A stretch of 64,000 nt of DNA from Symsagittifera roscoffensis (GCF_963678635.1 NC_087065.1:58430754-58494753); one strand, 5' to 3'; positions 11,330 through 21,472 are shown, counted from the stretch's first letter. Program-made: numbers and translations. Notes: generated by a model not told the origin, from the letters alone.

Positions 11330-14300
11330 AATTGACTTCGCTATAAACCCAAATTTTGGTCTGTTCGAATCACTCTGGGAATGGCGTGTACAGCCTTATA
11401 GATATCCAGAAATTATTGATTAGACATGCCAAGGTTTTTGTTGTGATTTGAAATGACTGGAAAATTGAAAATTTTTCTGCAGAGTTTTTCTTCAAGTTTT
11501 TTCTGCAAGTTTAAGTTTTTCCACAAGTATCTATTTGAACCCCATACCGACTGCAGCGCTCCCAGTAAGTCCAATTGCAGTTTTTGATTAGATACTTCTC
11601 ACATTTGCAACTTTAAGAGATCCCGTTCGAAACGACCGATTTCATTTTCGTACCCAATTCAACCCAAATAAGATTCCGTTAGTAGTAAGAAACTTGAAAA
11701 GGTATGATTGAATTGCGGGTTTAAGTTCTTAAGTTGCAGACAGTTCCTTGCTATGAACGATTCAACTAATCAATTGAAAATTTCATCAGCTTTAGTAAGG
11801 AAAGCGATAAATTCCGCATCAAAATCCGGTGGTTTTATTCTCGAAACACTCGAAGGCTATCTAATTCCTTTAGTCCCATGGACACTTATTGTTAGCAATA
11901 CCTGGGTCTCCTCCCGTGAGCTAATTGCGTTTTCACTGGAACTTTCGCTCATTGCTAACGGGCTTATCAATTTGCAGTCCATACAACTAACATGTTTTCT
12001 AATTTTTAACATCTAGGAGCCATCTCCACGGGGTACCTTGATACATAATCCATCAATCCCATATATTTTTCCGGGGTGTGGTCTATCTCATCCGGGGTGT
12101 GGTCTAATCGATCTACCCATTGCGCTAATGTGTTGCGTTGTTCTGTGTTTTTCTGTTCCGACAAGCAGGACAAGAGAACTATATCATCAGTAATAATCTT
12201 TAAGGGGACTCCAAATAAAAAGTTCTGTTAATGAGTCACTGCCAAAACTACGGCCAATAACTCTAGCTCATTGATGCTTTTTTCAGTAAGAAATAGGATT
12301 CCAACAATGAGTATGCAGTTGTTCCAAAGAGGCCCCTTAGGCCTTGTTTTGGAGCGTCTCGTTTCACTCTAGTCTGTCATCAACATCAAAATGGCAGTTT
12401 TGGAAAAAAATCGATTAAAATATCCCCATCAATTTGGCAAATGCTGACTCATGGGTTGGTCCTCATTCAAACCAAGAACGTTTTTTCATCAGGTTCTTAA
12501 TTGGTTCAGTTGTAGCGTCTACATTTTGAATAAAGGAAATGATTATTCGACCCAATCAATGATCTTATGTTTAATATTTTCAAGTTGTTTCATCTTCAAT
12601 CTGAACTCAACCTTTCTTTCAACCGGTACGCTGCACTTGTTAACTTGTTAGAAAATTGGACCGCCAAAAATCTATTTATTTTGCTTATAAAAAGTACATA
12701 TATTTCACATAGCAGTTGCAATGTTTGCATTTAGCAATGTCAAAAGATTGCAAATTTTACGCCAAAGGCGTTCCTCGGATCCCAGGGTCGCAATCAAGAT
12801 GTAATAGAGGTATACGTGTATCCCCAAACCATAGAAACCAGTATAAAGCGACATGTTTTGGTTTTGCTCCCTCAGACGTTATTGAAGGGGCATTCACGAC
12901 TCGTTGCGTCGCTATGTTTCACTTGCGACTCTGGGTACTTCAGACTTAATCGGCCAGATTGGATCGCAATTGTTTCCATTATGGTCAACGCCAAATTATC
13001 GACTATTTTGTTCTTTTCGCGTTTGGTATAGGTTTTGGTGAATCTGTTTTTTTGTTCAATTTTGACTTTAACGCTAATTTAATTGACCTGTCTCGTTTCG
13101 CGGCTAATACCGTGTGCAACATTTAATAATCTTCCGTATACTTCCCCAATCTCATGAAATATCCTTCTTTAAACAAACACTCGATTGTTTCATCATCTTT
13201 TGGTAGCACATGGGTAAGGAACCGTTTTTCTTTTACTTGTATCGGTCGTAACGGTTCGTGAAAATGTGTTCTAATTTCGCAGTTTTTAAATTTCCCAGTT
13301 TCTTTTTTGTAATAATCCCTGAAACTTTTTAGTAAATGCAGTCGATATATTTACGGTGAATTGGCGAATACTGTTCCCCACTACTTCGTTAACTGTTTCT
13401 GACACTTGCTTTCGAGGCACTTAATTGCTTAAAAACGGCAAGACTATCGTTCTTTAACTAACAAAGCCGCGCCCTTGGCAACCCATGCTTCAGATTAGAG
13501 CTCGACACATACTCATCCAAAAATCTTTCTAACTTCGTCTATTCCGCTATAAAATTGATCTCTGAATCTGCTTTGGGACTGATCTCACCGCTGAAATCTA
13601 TCTATCTTTTAACTTGGGTAACTACCAATTTTTTTGCCTACCTGATGCTGCACTGATCTGATCAGAAACACTCAGAATACACCCTCTTCCTCCTCAAACT
13701 ACCGGATCACGATCGTTCCATACAGAATGAACCCTTATGAATTTGTCATCTTGGTTAATTGCCACTTTTTTTTCAATATTTAGAAAATGTCCCTTCTGCT
13801 ACATCTTTGCAAGCAATATGCTTTGCTGCACAGTTTTCCTATGATTCTGTTTCAACCACAATTATGAGAACTCTCACGGTTATCTCGATTTATCACGAAT
13901 TATCACGAGTCTGTTTTAAAACAATTGAGGCATCATTCACTGGTTCTCTTTTGATGTATCCTGACTGATAGCTGTCCGCGGAATTCTGGCGCCTAGTTCT
14001 ATATTGGTTACGCCCAATTTTGGGTAGTCCTCGACTCGCCCGTGTATACATCATTTCACCTTTCTTTAACCACAGCAAACTGAACTGCATCTGCCGGACT
14101 TAATGTTTCCATGCATAAGTGTTTTCGAATTTCCTTGTTTGGCATATTCATTGTTAAGATATCCCAAACTATCGATTCCGCTTTTGTGCAAAAATTGCAC
14201 CCTCGGGACAAGTCAATCACGGCGCCAAAAAATTGTTCCATTGCTTCATTATCTCGTTGTTTTCGTCCAAACACTATAAACTTGTAATTGAGAGCAACCG

Positions 14301-14434
14301 AATCTCCTTGAAATGCGGTCATAAATTTCCACAGCTCCGTGAAATTAATATCGCTGATTTTTTGGTTGGGTTATTAATTTAAATTTACTGTGCCCAATCC
14401 TCCCAAAGTACCGATTTCATTTGTGACTGCGCCA
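11330..14434 (-). mobile_element. Ty3/gypsy internal region, array unit 3 (degenerate)
   Basis: Third tandem unit. Its gag fragment (14322-14056) has the better-preserved 5' end. It shares the ~170 bp integrase deletion with unit 2. The right-hand ~850 bp (13583-14434) is also part of the 13.34 kb duplication and reappears at 26927-27778. Confidence 0.82.
14056..14322 (-). pseudogene. gag: gypsy gag fragment, unit 3
   Basis: An 88-residue capsid-like stretch starting MTAFQGDSVALNYKF. It differs from units 1 and 2 by several residues, and one extra G keeps the upstream frame open toward the 5' LTR. It is the best-preserved gag remnant here. An identical copy lies at 27400-27666. Confidence 0.75.
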
Positions 14435-14801
14435 TGTAGAAAAATACTAAGTGAACTCGTAACAAAAGAAGTTAGATATATAAAAGAGAGTATATTAGAG
14501 ATATAAAAGAGAAGGTATAAATATCTCTATATTAGAGATATAGAGATATAACAACAGAAGTGAAAGAAATAAAAGAAGATGTAAGGTATAAAAATCTTAC
14601 ATCGAGAGGTAAAAGAACTAACTTTATTTCTAATCGATCACGGTTGCAACTTGCGATAAGTTAACACAACGCTATCTATGACGTTAGCCTTGGTAGTACT
14701 CATAAACTATAATACTTAATAACGTCAGTTACGTAACAGTCTCGACTAGAACTTGAAACTCACTTCACTTGACATACCCCTGTCCGGCTTCCGAATCGCT
14801 C
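14435..14801 (-). repeat. Gypsy LTR 3, left fragment, interrupted by the Polinton
   Basis: This matches the first ~370 bp of LTR 1 (3364-3735) and diverges from it more than LTRs 1 and 2 do from each other. Homology stops after cgaatcgctc and resumes at ~45489, so the Polinton sits in this LTR. About 113 bp of LTR (3736-3848 in LTR 1) is missing at the insertion point. About 106 bp of unrelated sequence (14802-14907) precedes the Polinton TIR. Confidence 0.75.
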
Positions 14802-14907
14802 TGTTTAAGTCCGAAACTAGAAAAAGTTTTGTTCAAACCCGGTGGCTTTGAAAAATATGTTAAAATTGAAATTCCAAACATTAAAACTGTTTTACAAACT
14901 AAACCCA

Positions 14908-15450
14908 GACCTCCATGTATTAAGATAGGGAATAGAGCATCCGGTCCGCCAGCTATGTATTAAGATTGGGTATAGAGTCTACAATGTATTAAGATAGGGA
15001 ATACCGATGGTAAGGTTTCAGTGTGATGGTAAGAGAAAGAAAAACGTAATTTTTTTGGTTTTTGAATGGAAAATTCTAATTTTTTTCGCAAAAATTTCGG
15101 CGCCCGTTACCTAATTGTTAAATATCAAAGTTTAATTACGAGTAGGTTGTGTAATGAAGGGCTTTCAATTAAATTTTTGATATATGGTAAGTCGATGGTA
15201 AGAGTTTTTTGGGTAAGAACTTGGAATTTTTGTGAAAATTTTTTCGAAAAAATTCAAAACATGATAAGTTTTGTTTAACTTGATCTAATAAAAATTTATT
15301 CAATACTTTTACTTTCTACCTATCTGAATCTATTCTGAACCTACAGAGACTTCGAAAAAAAGTCAAGTTTTTTGAGAAAAAAGTTTAAATTACAAAGAAA
15401 GTATATAAATCACTGCATTGTATAACAAGTTTACCGCAACATTTTACATT
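14908..15450 (+). repeat. Polinton left TIR, copy A
   Basis: About 540 bp is an imperfect inverted complement of 44890-45440. The outer end reads GACCTCCATGTATTAAG. Three copies of atgtattaagatagggaata (one variant) start at 14915, 14955 and 14984. A TATATAAATCACTGCAT segment facing inward (~15400-15420) is conserved in both TIRs. An AATAAA/TTTATT palindrome at ~15284-15300 could supply poly(A) signals for genes running into the TIR. Confidence 0.88.
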
Positions 15451-15512
15451 TTAACATCATAAACCCAATATAATACAACATCATGAATAACTTTACTTGA
15501 CCAGATCAGTTC

Positions 15513-16253
15513 TTATAAGTTCAGTGGTTTTGTATGAATTCCATCATCTTGTACTTGTCTTTTTGGATAAAAATAGCTTAGTCCTTTCTTTGTCTGTTCA
15601 TATGTGGCCACCATATGATTTATAGTTCTGAATCCTCTGTTAGTAGATGTAAGATTAATTGTTTCATCAAGAACTCTCCTATACTTTGCTAAAGGTCCAT
15701 CTCCAGAGTCTTCTAGAACCCGCTTATTCAATCCTTTGCTGCTAAATTTGAATTTGTCTGACTTGTTGTCATAGCAGCAATATGTCTTACTACATAAACA
15801 GAGCATTTCTGTGCACCTAAATTCTTCTTTGAAAAGTCCCGGCTCCCGCTTATCATGTTTTTTATGGACACTACAACAGGTTCGAGGAAAGAAATTGGAT
15901 TTTGCATCCGCCTTGAAGGAATCTCTGCAATCACTCTCCCTCATTTTTTCCCAAGCAGCTCTCCTATCTGGTTGGATGCAATCGTACAAATTTTCTTCTG
16001 CAAGTGCCAAGTAAAGTGAGTCTGTGTCCATCTCCAACTCTTCAAATTTATTTACATCACAGAACTTGTCAAAGAAGTCATAGTAGAGGTCCAACATTCT
16101 CAGTTTTGCATACTGAAGTATGAAAAAACCAACAATGATGGGTTCTCTGTGCTCAATGGTTGACTTCAACAACTCCACCTCATATAAGTCCTTCTCAACT
16201 GTGTTAAGTTTCTTAAACAGTGGTTCATTGATTGCCTTGTGAGTTTTTTCCAT
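15513..16253 (-). pseudogene. polB: Protein-primed DNA polymerase B, C-terminal piece (copy A)
   Basis: This piece carries polymerase motif C, MDTDSLYLAL, with the two catalytic aspartates at about residues 77-79, and the conserved pPolB C-terminus with Cys-rich segments (RTCCSVHKKH, CLCSKTYCCYD). It lies one frame away from the central piece and overlaps it by 29 bp. The shift falls in a run of six A (plus-strand T6 at 16244-16249). The same run and shift occur in copy B. It could be a one-base insertion, a sequencing error, or less likely a +1 ribosomal frameshift. The ATG at 16253 is incidental. The family joins both parts in one protein that replicates the element from its termini. Confidence 0.9.
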
Positions 16254-18669
16254 CGTTCAGATACTTCGTGATTGTATGTCTGGATCTATCCATGATCTGA
16301 TAGCCATAGGAGGAATTGCCCAAGAGCTTCATTGTTTCTGCTACAACTCCTGATAGAGGGTTTTCATCTCCTTCTCTTCTTGCATCAACCACTGACTGAA
16401 CGAAATTACTAAAGCATTTCCGAGGAGAATATTCAACAAAACGATAAATTTTGGTGCATTGCAAGCCAAGTTCTAAATAAAAGTTGAAGAGAGGAGTTAT
16501 AACTGTTCCATTTTCTAGCTTGAAGCTAGATATAAGCATTCTCTGTGGATGTTTCAACATTTCATTTTCAATAGCATAATTTTTCATATAGTCACCAATA
16601 TCGTTTCTTCCAACCTCAGTGTTTTTGAAAATTGGAGGAAAATTCGCAAATTTCGATTTCAGTTCATCTGGAACAACTAAGTCACACTGAACGTAACCAA
16701 AAAGAGATCCATCTTTTATTTTTGCTAGAAGAGAGTCTGTAGAAAGGGGTCTTTTGTAGGGAAAGTGTGTTCGAACATGATTTTTGATCTTGTCATTGGT
16801 TTTGAAATTTTGCCACCACTCACACTCCCACATTTCTTCAACTTTGTATCCTTTCTCTTGAATGTATTCTCGTCTCATCTCATCCATCTCTCTCTTCTTA
16901 TTTCCTCGCTCGATATCCTGTTCTGTTAAGGAGGAACGAGTTTCTTGACAAGAACAAAAGTGATAGTAGCATCCCATTGCCTCGAATACTGTTTTACAGT
17001 GATCACAATAACCGTCCACATTAAAACAGTCAATTTTCTTCTGTTTTCCAGATGTAAAAAAGCTCTCAATTTTACATTCTGGTCTTGATTCTTGATAGAA
17101 AGACATGACCATATTCTCAAAGTTGCGAGTTCGATTATGTCTAGCCTTGAATTTCTGCATATCAGTGTCAAACTCCCATCTCGTATACAGTCCTGTTGGC
17201 ATATCTTGACACATTGAATAGGGGTAAAGCTGGCTCGCATCAATTCCAACGATTGACTTACAAATATTTGATGAATCTCTGATAAAGGTTTCATCTACAA
17301 CAGCTTTTCGAGTGAACACAATCGAAGGCCCACCGGTCATGTCTTCTCGTATTTTTTCACACAAATCTTTATCACTTTCGCAAAATGGATAAAACTTGTA
17401 ATTTGTAGATCTGTGTAGACATATGTTTGCTAGATTTGGAAGTGTACATCCAAGTTTCAACATGTCTATCCCTTTGTTATGATAAAACTGAATCATTTTT
17501 TGCATTGCTTCCAGGGTTGGAACTACATCTTTGTTGTTGTACCACTGCAAAAAGTCTTTGAACACAGTCATTCCGTTTTTCTGCCAAGTTTGTTGTAAGT
17601 AACTGTAATTATCTAGACCAGATGCGGGTACAGTGTTGATTTGAAGCTTTTTCAGTGCTTGCTGTTCATCAAGTCCACTCTTCCTCAGTTTTTCATAATC
17701 AGTAAAGTCTTTGTCTAGTGGATTGTTGTTTCTAAGTTTACTGAAAAATGCTTCATATGGGGGTAGTCCTGGAAAATCAAGTTTGTCAGGGTTGTCAAAC
17801 CACTCATAAGGAAAGAATCCTTTTGTTTCACTAGCTTTATAAGCTTTGAGAAATGAGTCCAGAGTTGTTGCTCCACCCAGAAATTTCATAATGTCAAGAA
17901 ATTGTACATCTCCAAACTTGAAAGATATAAAATCATTTGCTTTTTTGATAACGGATGTTTCTTGCTCTTTATCGCGAATCAAATAAGGGATTAAGTAGGA
18001 CTTGATCAAATTTAAGTCATATCTACCACTGTTAAATCCAAAAACAGGTAAAGTATTTATATATCTCTCCAGATGTTGTTTCAAATCGATGAGTTGATTT
18101 TTCTGAATTCGCAAGAATTGTGTTGACATATCTGCTTCTTCCGAATCTTCAATACATTCATCTTCGTACTCAAACTTGTTACTTGAAAAATTCTGGCCTC
18201 GCTCATTCAATTGATCAAAGATTTTTTTCATTCTTTCATTGACAGCAACTTCAATATCTTGGAAATTTGTTCTCATCCCCAGCTTACTTTTCTCAGCCAA
18301 CAGCTCGAGGTTGGATACAAAATCAATAATCAAGTTCTGTGGATCCTTGTTGTACAAAAAGACGGGTTCATCAATCAGATTTGATGATATAGAGACTGAA
18401 ATGGGGACATGTTTTCCAATCCAGGTAGTAGTTTGTGTTTCTTTTAGCTCTTCTGTAGGAACACAAATCGACTCAAAATCGAAAATTGCTAGGTTTTTGA
18501 AGAGTTTTTTATCATCGGAAACTGGAAGATTGAATCCTTCTAGCTTTTCAAACAGGGTTTTGCGAAGCTCATATACGTTCTTTGGGTAAATATGTTTCAC
18601 ACGATCCTTACATCTCAGAAGATGTTTGTTGAGAAACTCGGATCTTTTGAAGAAACTATCACAACTAGG
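16225..18669 (-). pseudogene. polB: Protein-primed DNA polymerase B, exonuclease and palm piece (copy A)
   Basis: The open frame runs from just after a TAA at 18670-18672 to 16225, with no plausible ATG at the start; the position usually given (18600) is a GTG. Order: a C2H2-like finger remnant (CDSFFKRSEFLNKHLLRC), exonuclease motif I (IFDFES), motif II (FNSGRYDLN), a Cys/His-rich insert with YYHFCSC and EMWECEWW, polymerase motif A (GIDASQLYPYS) and motif B (KLLGNSSYGYQ). Motif C is in the next piece. The TAA lies in the finger, at or beside its first metal-binding position. It is present in both copies, so it predates the duplication. Confidence 0.92.
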
Positions 18670-18691
18670 TTACCGGAAACACTTAAAGAAG

Positions 18692-19843
18692 CTATCTATA
18701 TCTGAATCTCAGTAATTTGACTGTTTTATCAAATCTACCAATACTTCTTCGTGCTAGTTCTCCCACATATTCTCCCTCTTGAATATCAAAATCGTAAATA
18801 AAGATGTTGCGTCCAATTATTTCCTCGACAACAGGTAAGTCTTCAACGGAAACTCCACGAAAATTCTTAGGATCATAACCAGATTTTGTTATGAATTCTG
18901 TAAAATATCTGGAGGTGTGAGTGTCGAGATCATTGTGTCCGTTCATGTACATGGCCAATGCGCGGAATAGACACAAATGATCTTTGTAAGGTTCCTTGTC
19001 CTTGTTAGATAAAAGACAGTTAACAGAATGGTTTTTCAGTAGAGGTTCGGGTAAGACAGAATCTGGACATCCCATTGGGATGTTTTTCAACAAAACAGCA
19101 AAAATTGTAACGTTAGTAATCAACTTGAATCGCCACTTTGTGTTCTGGCGTTCTTGTGTACATTGTTCCACAATATCAAATTTTTCTACTTTTCCTTGGA
19201 TTGTTATCAAATCCGCTTTCGTACAAAGTAATTGGGATTTTTCAAAGAGAGTATTGTTTTCATGGGCGTAGAAATATCGATATTCACCAGTCTCAATATT
19301 TCGAAGAACAAAACCCAGAGCAATGTTGATTTTGGCTGCAGAATCGAGCTTGTTGAAGACTTCTTCAAGTTTCTCGTTAATGATTTTAGTATCTAACTTG
19401 GACATTTGGAAGTTAAATACCTTGTGTCTCCCATTTTCCATCTCCGTATCCACTAGAAAATGTTGACATGCACCAAGTTCCTCCTTCAATTTTTCACCAT
19501 CTTCCCCCTCATCCTCCACAATCTTGTTCAAGTCGGCTACCGTAGCACTAGGTTTCCGTTGTTTCGCTCCATGTTCCTTTCTCCGATGTTGCTGGAGAGA
19601 GTAGTAACTCGGGAACTCTTGTTCACAAGAAGAACAAACCGTCGACTGCTTCGAACTTGGTTGAGCATGCTTCTTAGCCATATGATAGTTCATTTCTTGT
19701 TGATTGTAAGTGGAATACTTACATTCAGGACAAGAAACAAATCCTTTAGCACATCTTTTTCGATGTCTCGCATTATCAGCTCTCCTGTATTCCTGACCAC
19801 ATTCCTCACATTTTACTTTCTCGTTTCGATTAAGGGCAGGCAT
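18692..19843 (-). pseudogene. polB: Protein-primed DNA polymerase B, N-terminal piece (copy A)
   Basis: 383 residues from a good ATG at 19843. Three C2H2/C2HC fingers occupy about residues 12-31 (CEECGQEY...H...C), 38-59 (CPECKYSTY...H) and 70-91 (CSSCEQEF...H). A region conserved in this Polinton polymerase family follows, including DHLCLFRALA at residues ~288-297 (Cys291), reminiscent of the nucleophile motif of OTU-type cysteine proteases. The frame ends in TAG at 18692; the central piece is in a different frame starting 23 bp on. By comparison with the usual layout a short stretch is missing at the join, so this looks like a small frameshifting deletion plus the TAA noted for the next piece. 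Confidence 0.9.
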
Positions 19844-19846
19844 TAT

Positions 19847-19918
19847 CTAAAAAAATTGGGACTTTTGAAATGTTCCAAAATTAAAAACTTAAAGTACCAA
19901 TTGAATGAAAATACTTAC
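19847..19918 (-). other. Predicted 72-bp intron in the 5' UTR of polB (copy A)
   Basis: On the minus strand a consensus donor (GTAAGTATTT, G at 19918) and an acceptor with a strong pyrimidine tract (CCAATTTTTTTAG, ending at 19847) flank 72 bp, three bases before the polB ATG. A TATA box (TATAAATA, plus 20017-20024) lies ~100 bp upstream of the donor. A second likely intron of 68 bp in the same element (44382-44449) makes this credible. It is inferred from consensus only. Confidence 0.6.
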
Positions 19919-19971
19919 TTTTCGTGAAGTAACGAAATGTAAAATTTGAAGTAAAATTCAGTTGACTGTTT

Positions 19972-20298
19972 CTGATTGGTAAACAAAATGAATGATTTAA
20001 ACCAATAAAATAAGTGTATTTATACTAACAGTGACGCCTACGCAATTATCCTTTTATGGTAATGACGTCATTCTTTGAATAGAAGGGACGTCACTGCCTA
20101 CGCAATTTTCCTTTTATGGTAATGACGTCATTCTATATTTAGAAGTGACGTCACCACCCACGCAATGTTCCTTTTATGATAATGACGTTATTCTAGAAAT
20201 AGAAATGACGTCAACACCCACACAATTTTCCTATTATGGTTATGACGTCATTCCTTTGAAAGTTCTAGAATTTTCCAGAAAAATTTTCAACCAATCAG
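19972..20298. promoter_or_regulatory. Bidirectional stress/serum-response-like promoter: CRE, CArG and heat-shock elements (copy A)
   Basis: Lies between polB (leftward) and the 180-aa gene (rightward). Four 60-bp repeats start at 20041, 20101, 20161 and 20221. Each has a CArG box (CCTTTTATGG at 20050 and 20110; CCTATTATGG at 20230; one-base-off CCTTTTATGA at 20170) followed 3-4 bp later by TGACGTCA (20063, 20123, 20243; TGACGTTA at 20183). Further CRE or CRE-like sites are at ~20087, 20146 and 20206. A perfect heat-shock element of five alternating GAA/TTC triplets, each 2 bp apart, spans 20258-20280. CTGATTGG (19972) and CCAATCAG (20291) form inverted CCAAT boxes at the edges. A leftward TATA box is at 20017-20024. 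Site identities are by consensus; function is inferred. Confidence 0.75.
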
Positions 20299-20351
20299 AA
20301 CTAAGCTGTTTCTAGTCATAACTTTGGATCCAAAATATTCATTTTTGAAGA

Positions 20352-20894
20352 ATGTCAATCAAAAAATATTTGAATTTCCTCGAATTACTCTACAAGAAAA
20401 AAGAAAATATTCCGTGTGATTTCCTTATTGATGAAATAGATGTAGATTCTTACTTTTTTCACAATTTTTTGGACGTTTATGTTGTCCAAAATAGAGTTCT
20501 CCGGCTAAATAAAGGTCTCTTTAGAGAAACTTACTCAATCAAAGAGTTTACTTTTGATTCACATATTGCGTATCAAAGCTATAAACTTACAGCTGAGTTA
20601 CACTTGACTAGAAAAGAAATTTTATTTATTTTAGAAAATTTGAAATTGATAAAAAAATCGTACGATAATATTTCAAAGACTCTTTTTATTCCATATCCAA
20701 CTCCCAAATTTGTTAAAACTCCCCAGCAAAGTGCTTTATTCCTCCATTTTTTTAAGGACTTTCAAAGTTCAAAATCTTGCATGATCAGGTTTGGTATCAG
20801 AATTCCAGAGATTTGCTTTGAAAAATTCATCAACTTTGAGTTATCATCTCAAATCTACATCAAAATTAAAGAACTTGAAGTGAATATCTGCTGA
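20352..20894 (+). CDS. Unrecognised 180-aa Polinton protein (copy A)
   Basis: First rightward gene after the bidirectional promoter, from an ATG 72 bp beyond the heat-shock element. The protein is rich in Phe, Leu, Ile and Lys, has no signal peptide or clear membrane segment, and is predicted largely helical by eye (LHLTRKEILFILENLKLIKK). No family is recognised. Copy B differs by two residues (Tyr6His and Asn53Ser). Its position suggests an early or regulatory product, but this is context only. Confidence 0.7.
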   Translation: MSIKKYLNFLELLYKKKENIPCDFLIDEIDVDSYFFHNFLDVYVVQNRVLRLNKGLFRETYSIKEFTFDSHIAYQSYKLTAELHLTRKEILFILENLKLIKKSYDNISKTLFIPYPTPKFVKTPQQSALFLHFFKDFQSSKSCMIRFGIRIPEICFEKFINFELSSQIYIKIKELEVNIC

Positions 20895-20943
20895 AAAATC
20901 AGCAATTTCTCATCGATTATATACAAAAAATTCAATTAACTTG

Positions 20944-21102
20944 ATGAGAAGACTAGCAGAGATGCTACTTTTATTAATTTTTCTTCTTTTGTTACTTATA
21001 TCGGCAATATTTCTTATTTTTACAGCAAACAACTCTTGGTCATTTATTTTTGCGATTGCTTTTGTGTATATTTTTACTTATTTGGAAGACTTAATTCCTT
21101 GA
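20944..21102 (+). CDS. Small two-TM membrane protein, 52 aa (copy A)
   Basis: A short open frame from ATG 20944 to TGA 21100-21102, 50 bp after the preceding stop. After a basic start (MRRLAE) come a Leu/Ile/Phe-rich membrane segment at about residues 8-27 and a second at about 32-46 (SWSFIFAIAFVYIFTY), ending in an acidic EDLIP. The sequence is unchanged in copy B. It is probably co-transcribed with the 180-aa gene. Adenovirus- and Polinton-type elements often encode small membrane proteins; the function here is unknown. Confidence 0.6.
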   Translation: MRRLAEMLLLLIFLLLLLISAIFLIFTANNSWSFIFAIAFVYIFTYLEDLIP

Positions 21103-21114
21103 AAGGTTCCTCTG

Positions 21115-21282
21115 ATTGGATACAACAACTTGAACAAAAATGAACATTTTTGTGATTGGAAACGACAATGTGTAACTTTGTTTCCAATTGGACACGAGTT
21201 TTCTATAAGAATTCCATAAAAGGAAACTAAAATCTAATTGGACACGACTACAATCCAAATAAGGAAAATTCATTCTCATTGG
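21115..21282 (+). promoter_or_regulatory. CCAAT- and CArG-box-rich promoter upstream of the acidic protein gene (copy A)
   Basis: Within 170 bp there are five CCAAT boxes, mostly as ATTGG (21115, 21155, 21187, 21237, 21278; 21184-21191 is the palindrome CCAATTGG). Two perfect CArG boxes are present, CCATAAAAGG (21214-21223) and CCAAATAAGG (21255-21264). A C/T-rich leader of ~190 bp with repeated CTCTC and AACTACC words leads to the ATG at 21473. Copy B has the same sites (offset 13344). Confidence 0.6.
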
Positions 21283-21472
21283 TTAAACCCACACATTCCA
21301 GTTGAACGTACCCCTCTCTCTTAACTAAAAATCATTTTATTTTCAACTTAACTACCGTCAACTACCTCCTCTCTCAGCTCTAAATACAATAATTTCAACA
21401 TAACTACCGGCAAATTTCTCCCTCTCAACTGTAAATCTTGCTTTTAATCATTTACTCAACTTATTGCTCAAA

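Noticed and set aside
14769-14963. 64-aa frame crossing the left Polinton boundary
   Set aside because: It runs from LTR through filler into the TIR, so it cannot be an ancestral gene, although the filler part may be a captured coding fragment.
16225-16253. Programmed ribosomal frameshift between the polymerase pieces
   Set aside because: The A6 run could slip, but the same gene also has an upstream TAA and a frame break, so decay or sequence error explains more.
19460-19927. 155-aa plus-strand frame opposite the polymerase N-terminus
   Set aside because: Antisense shadow of a strongly conserved coding region; the minus-strand protein has clear zinc fingers.
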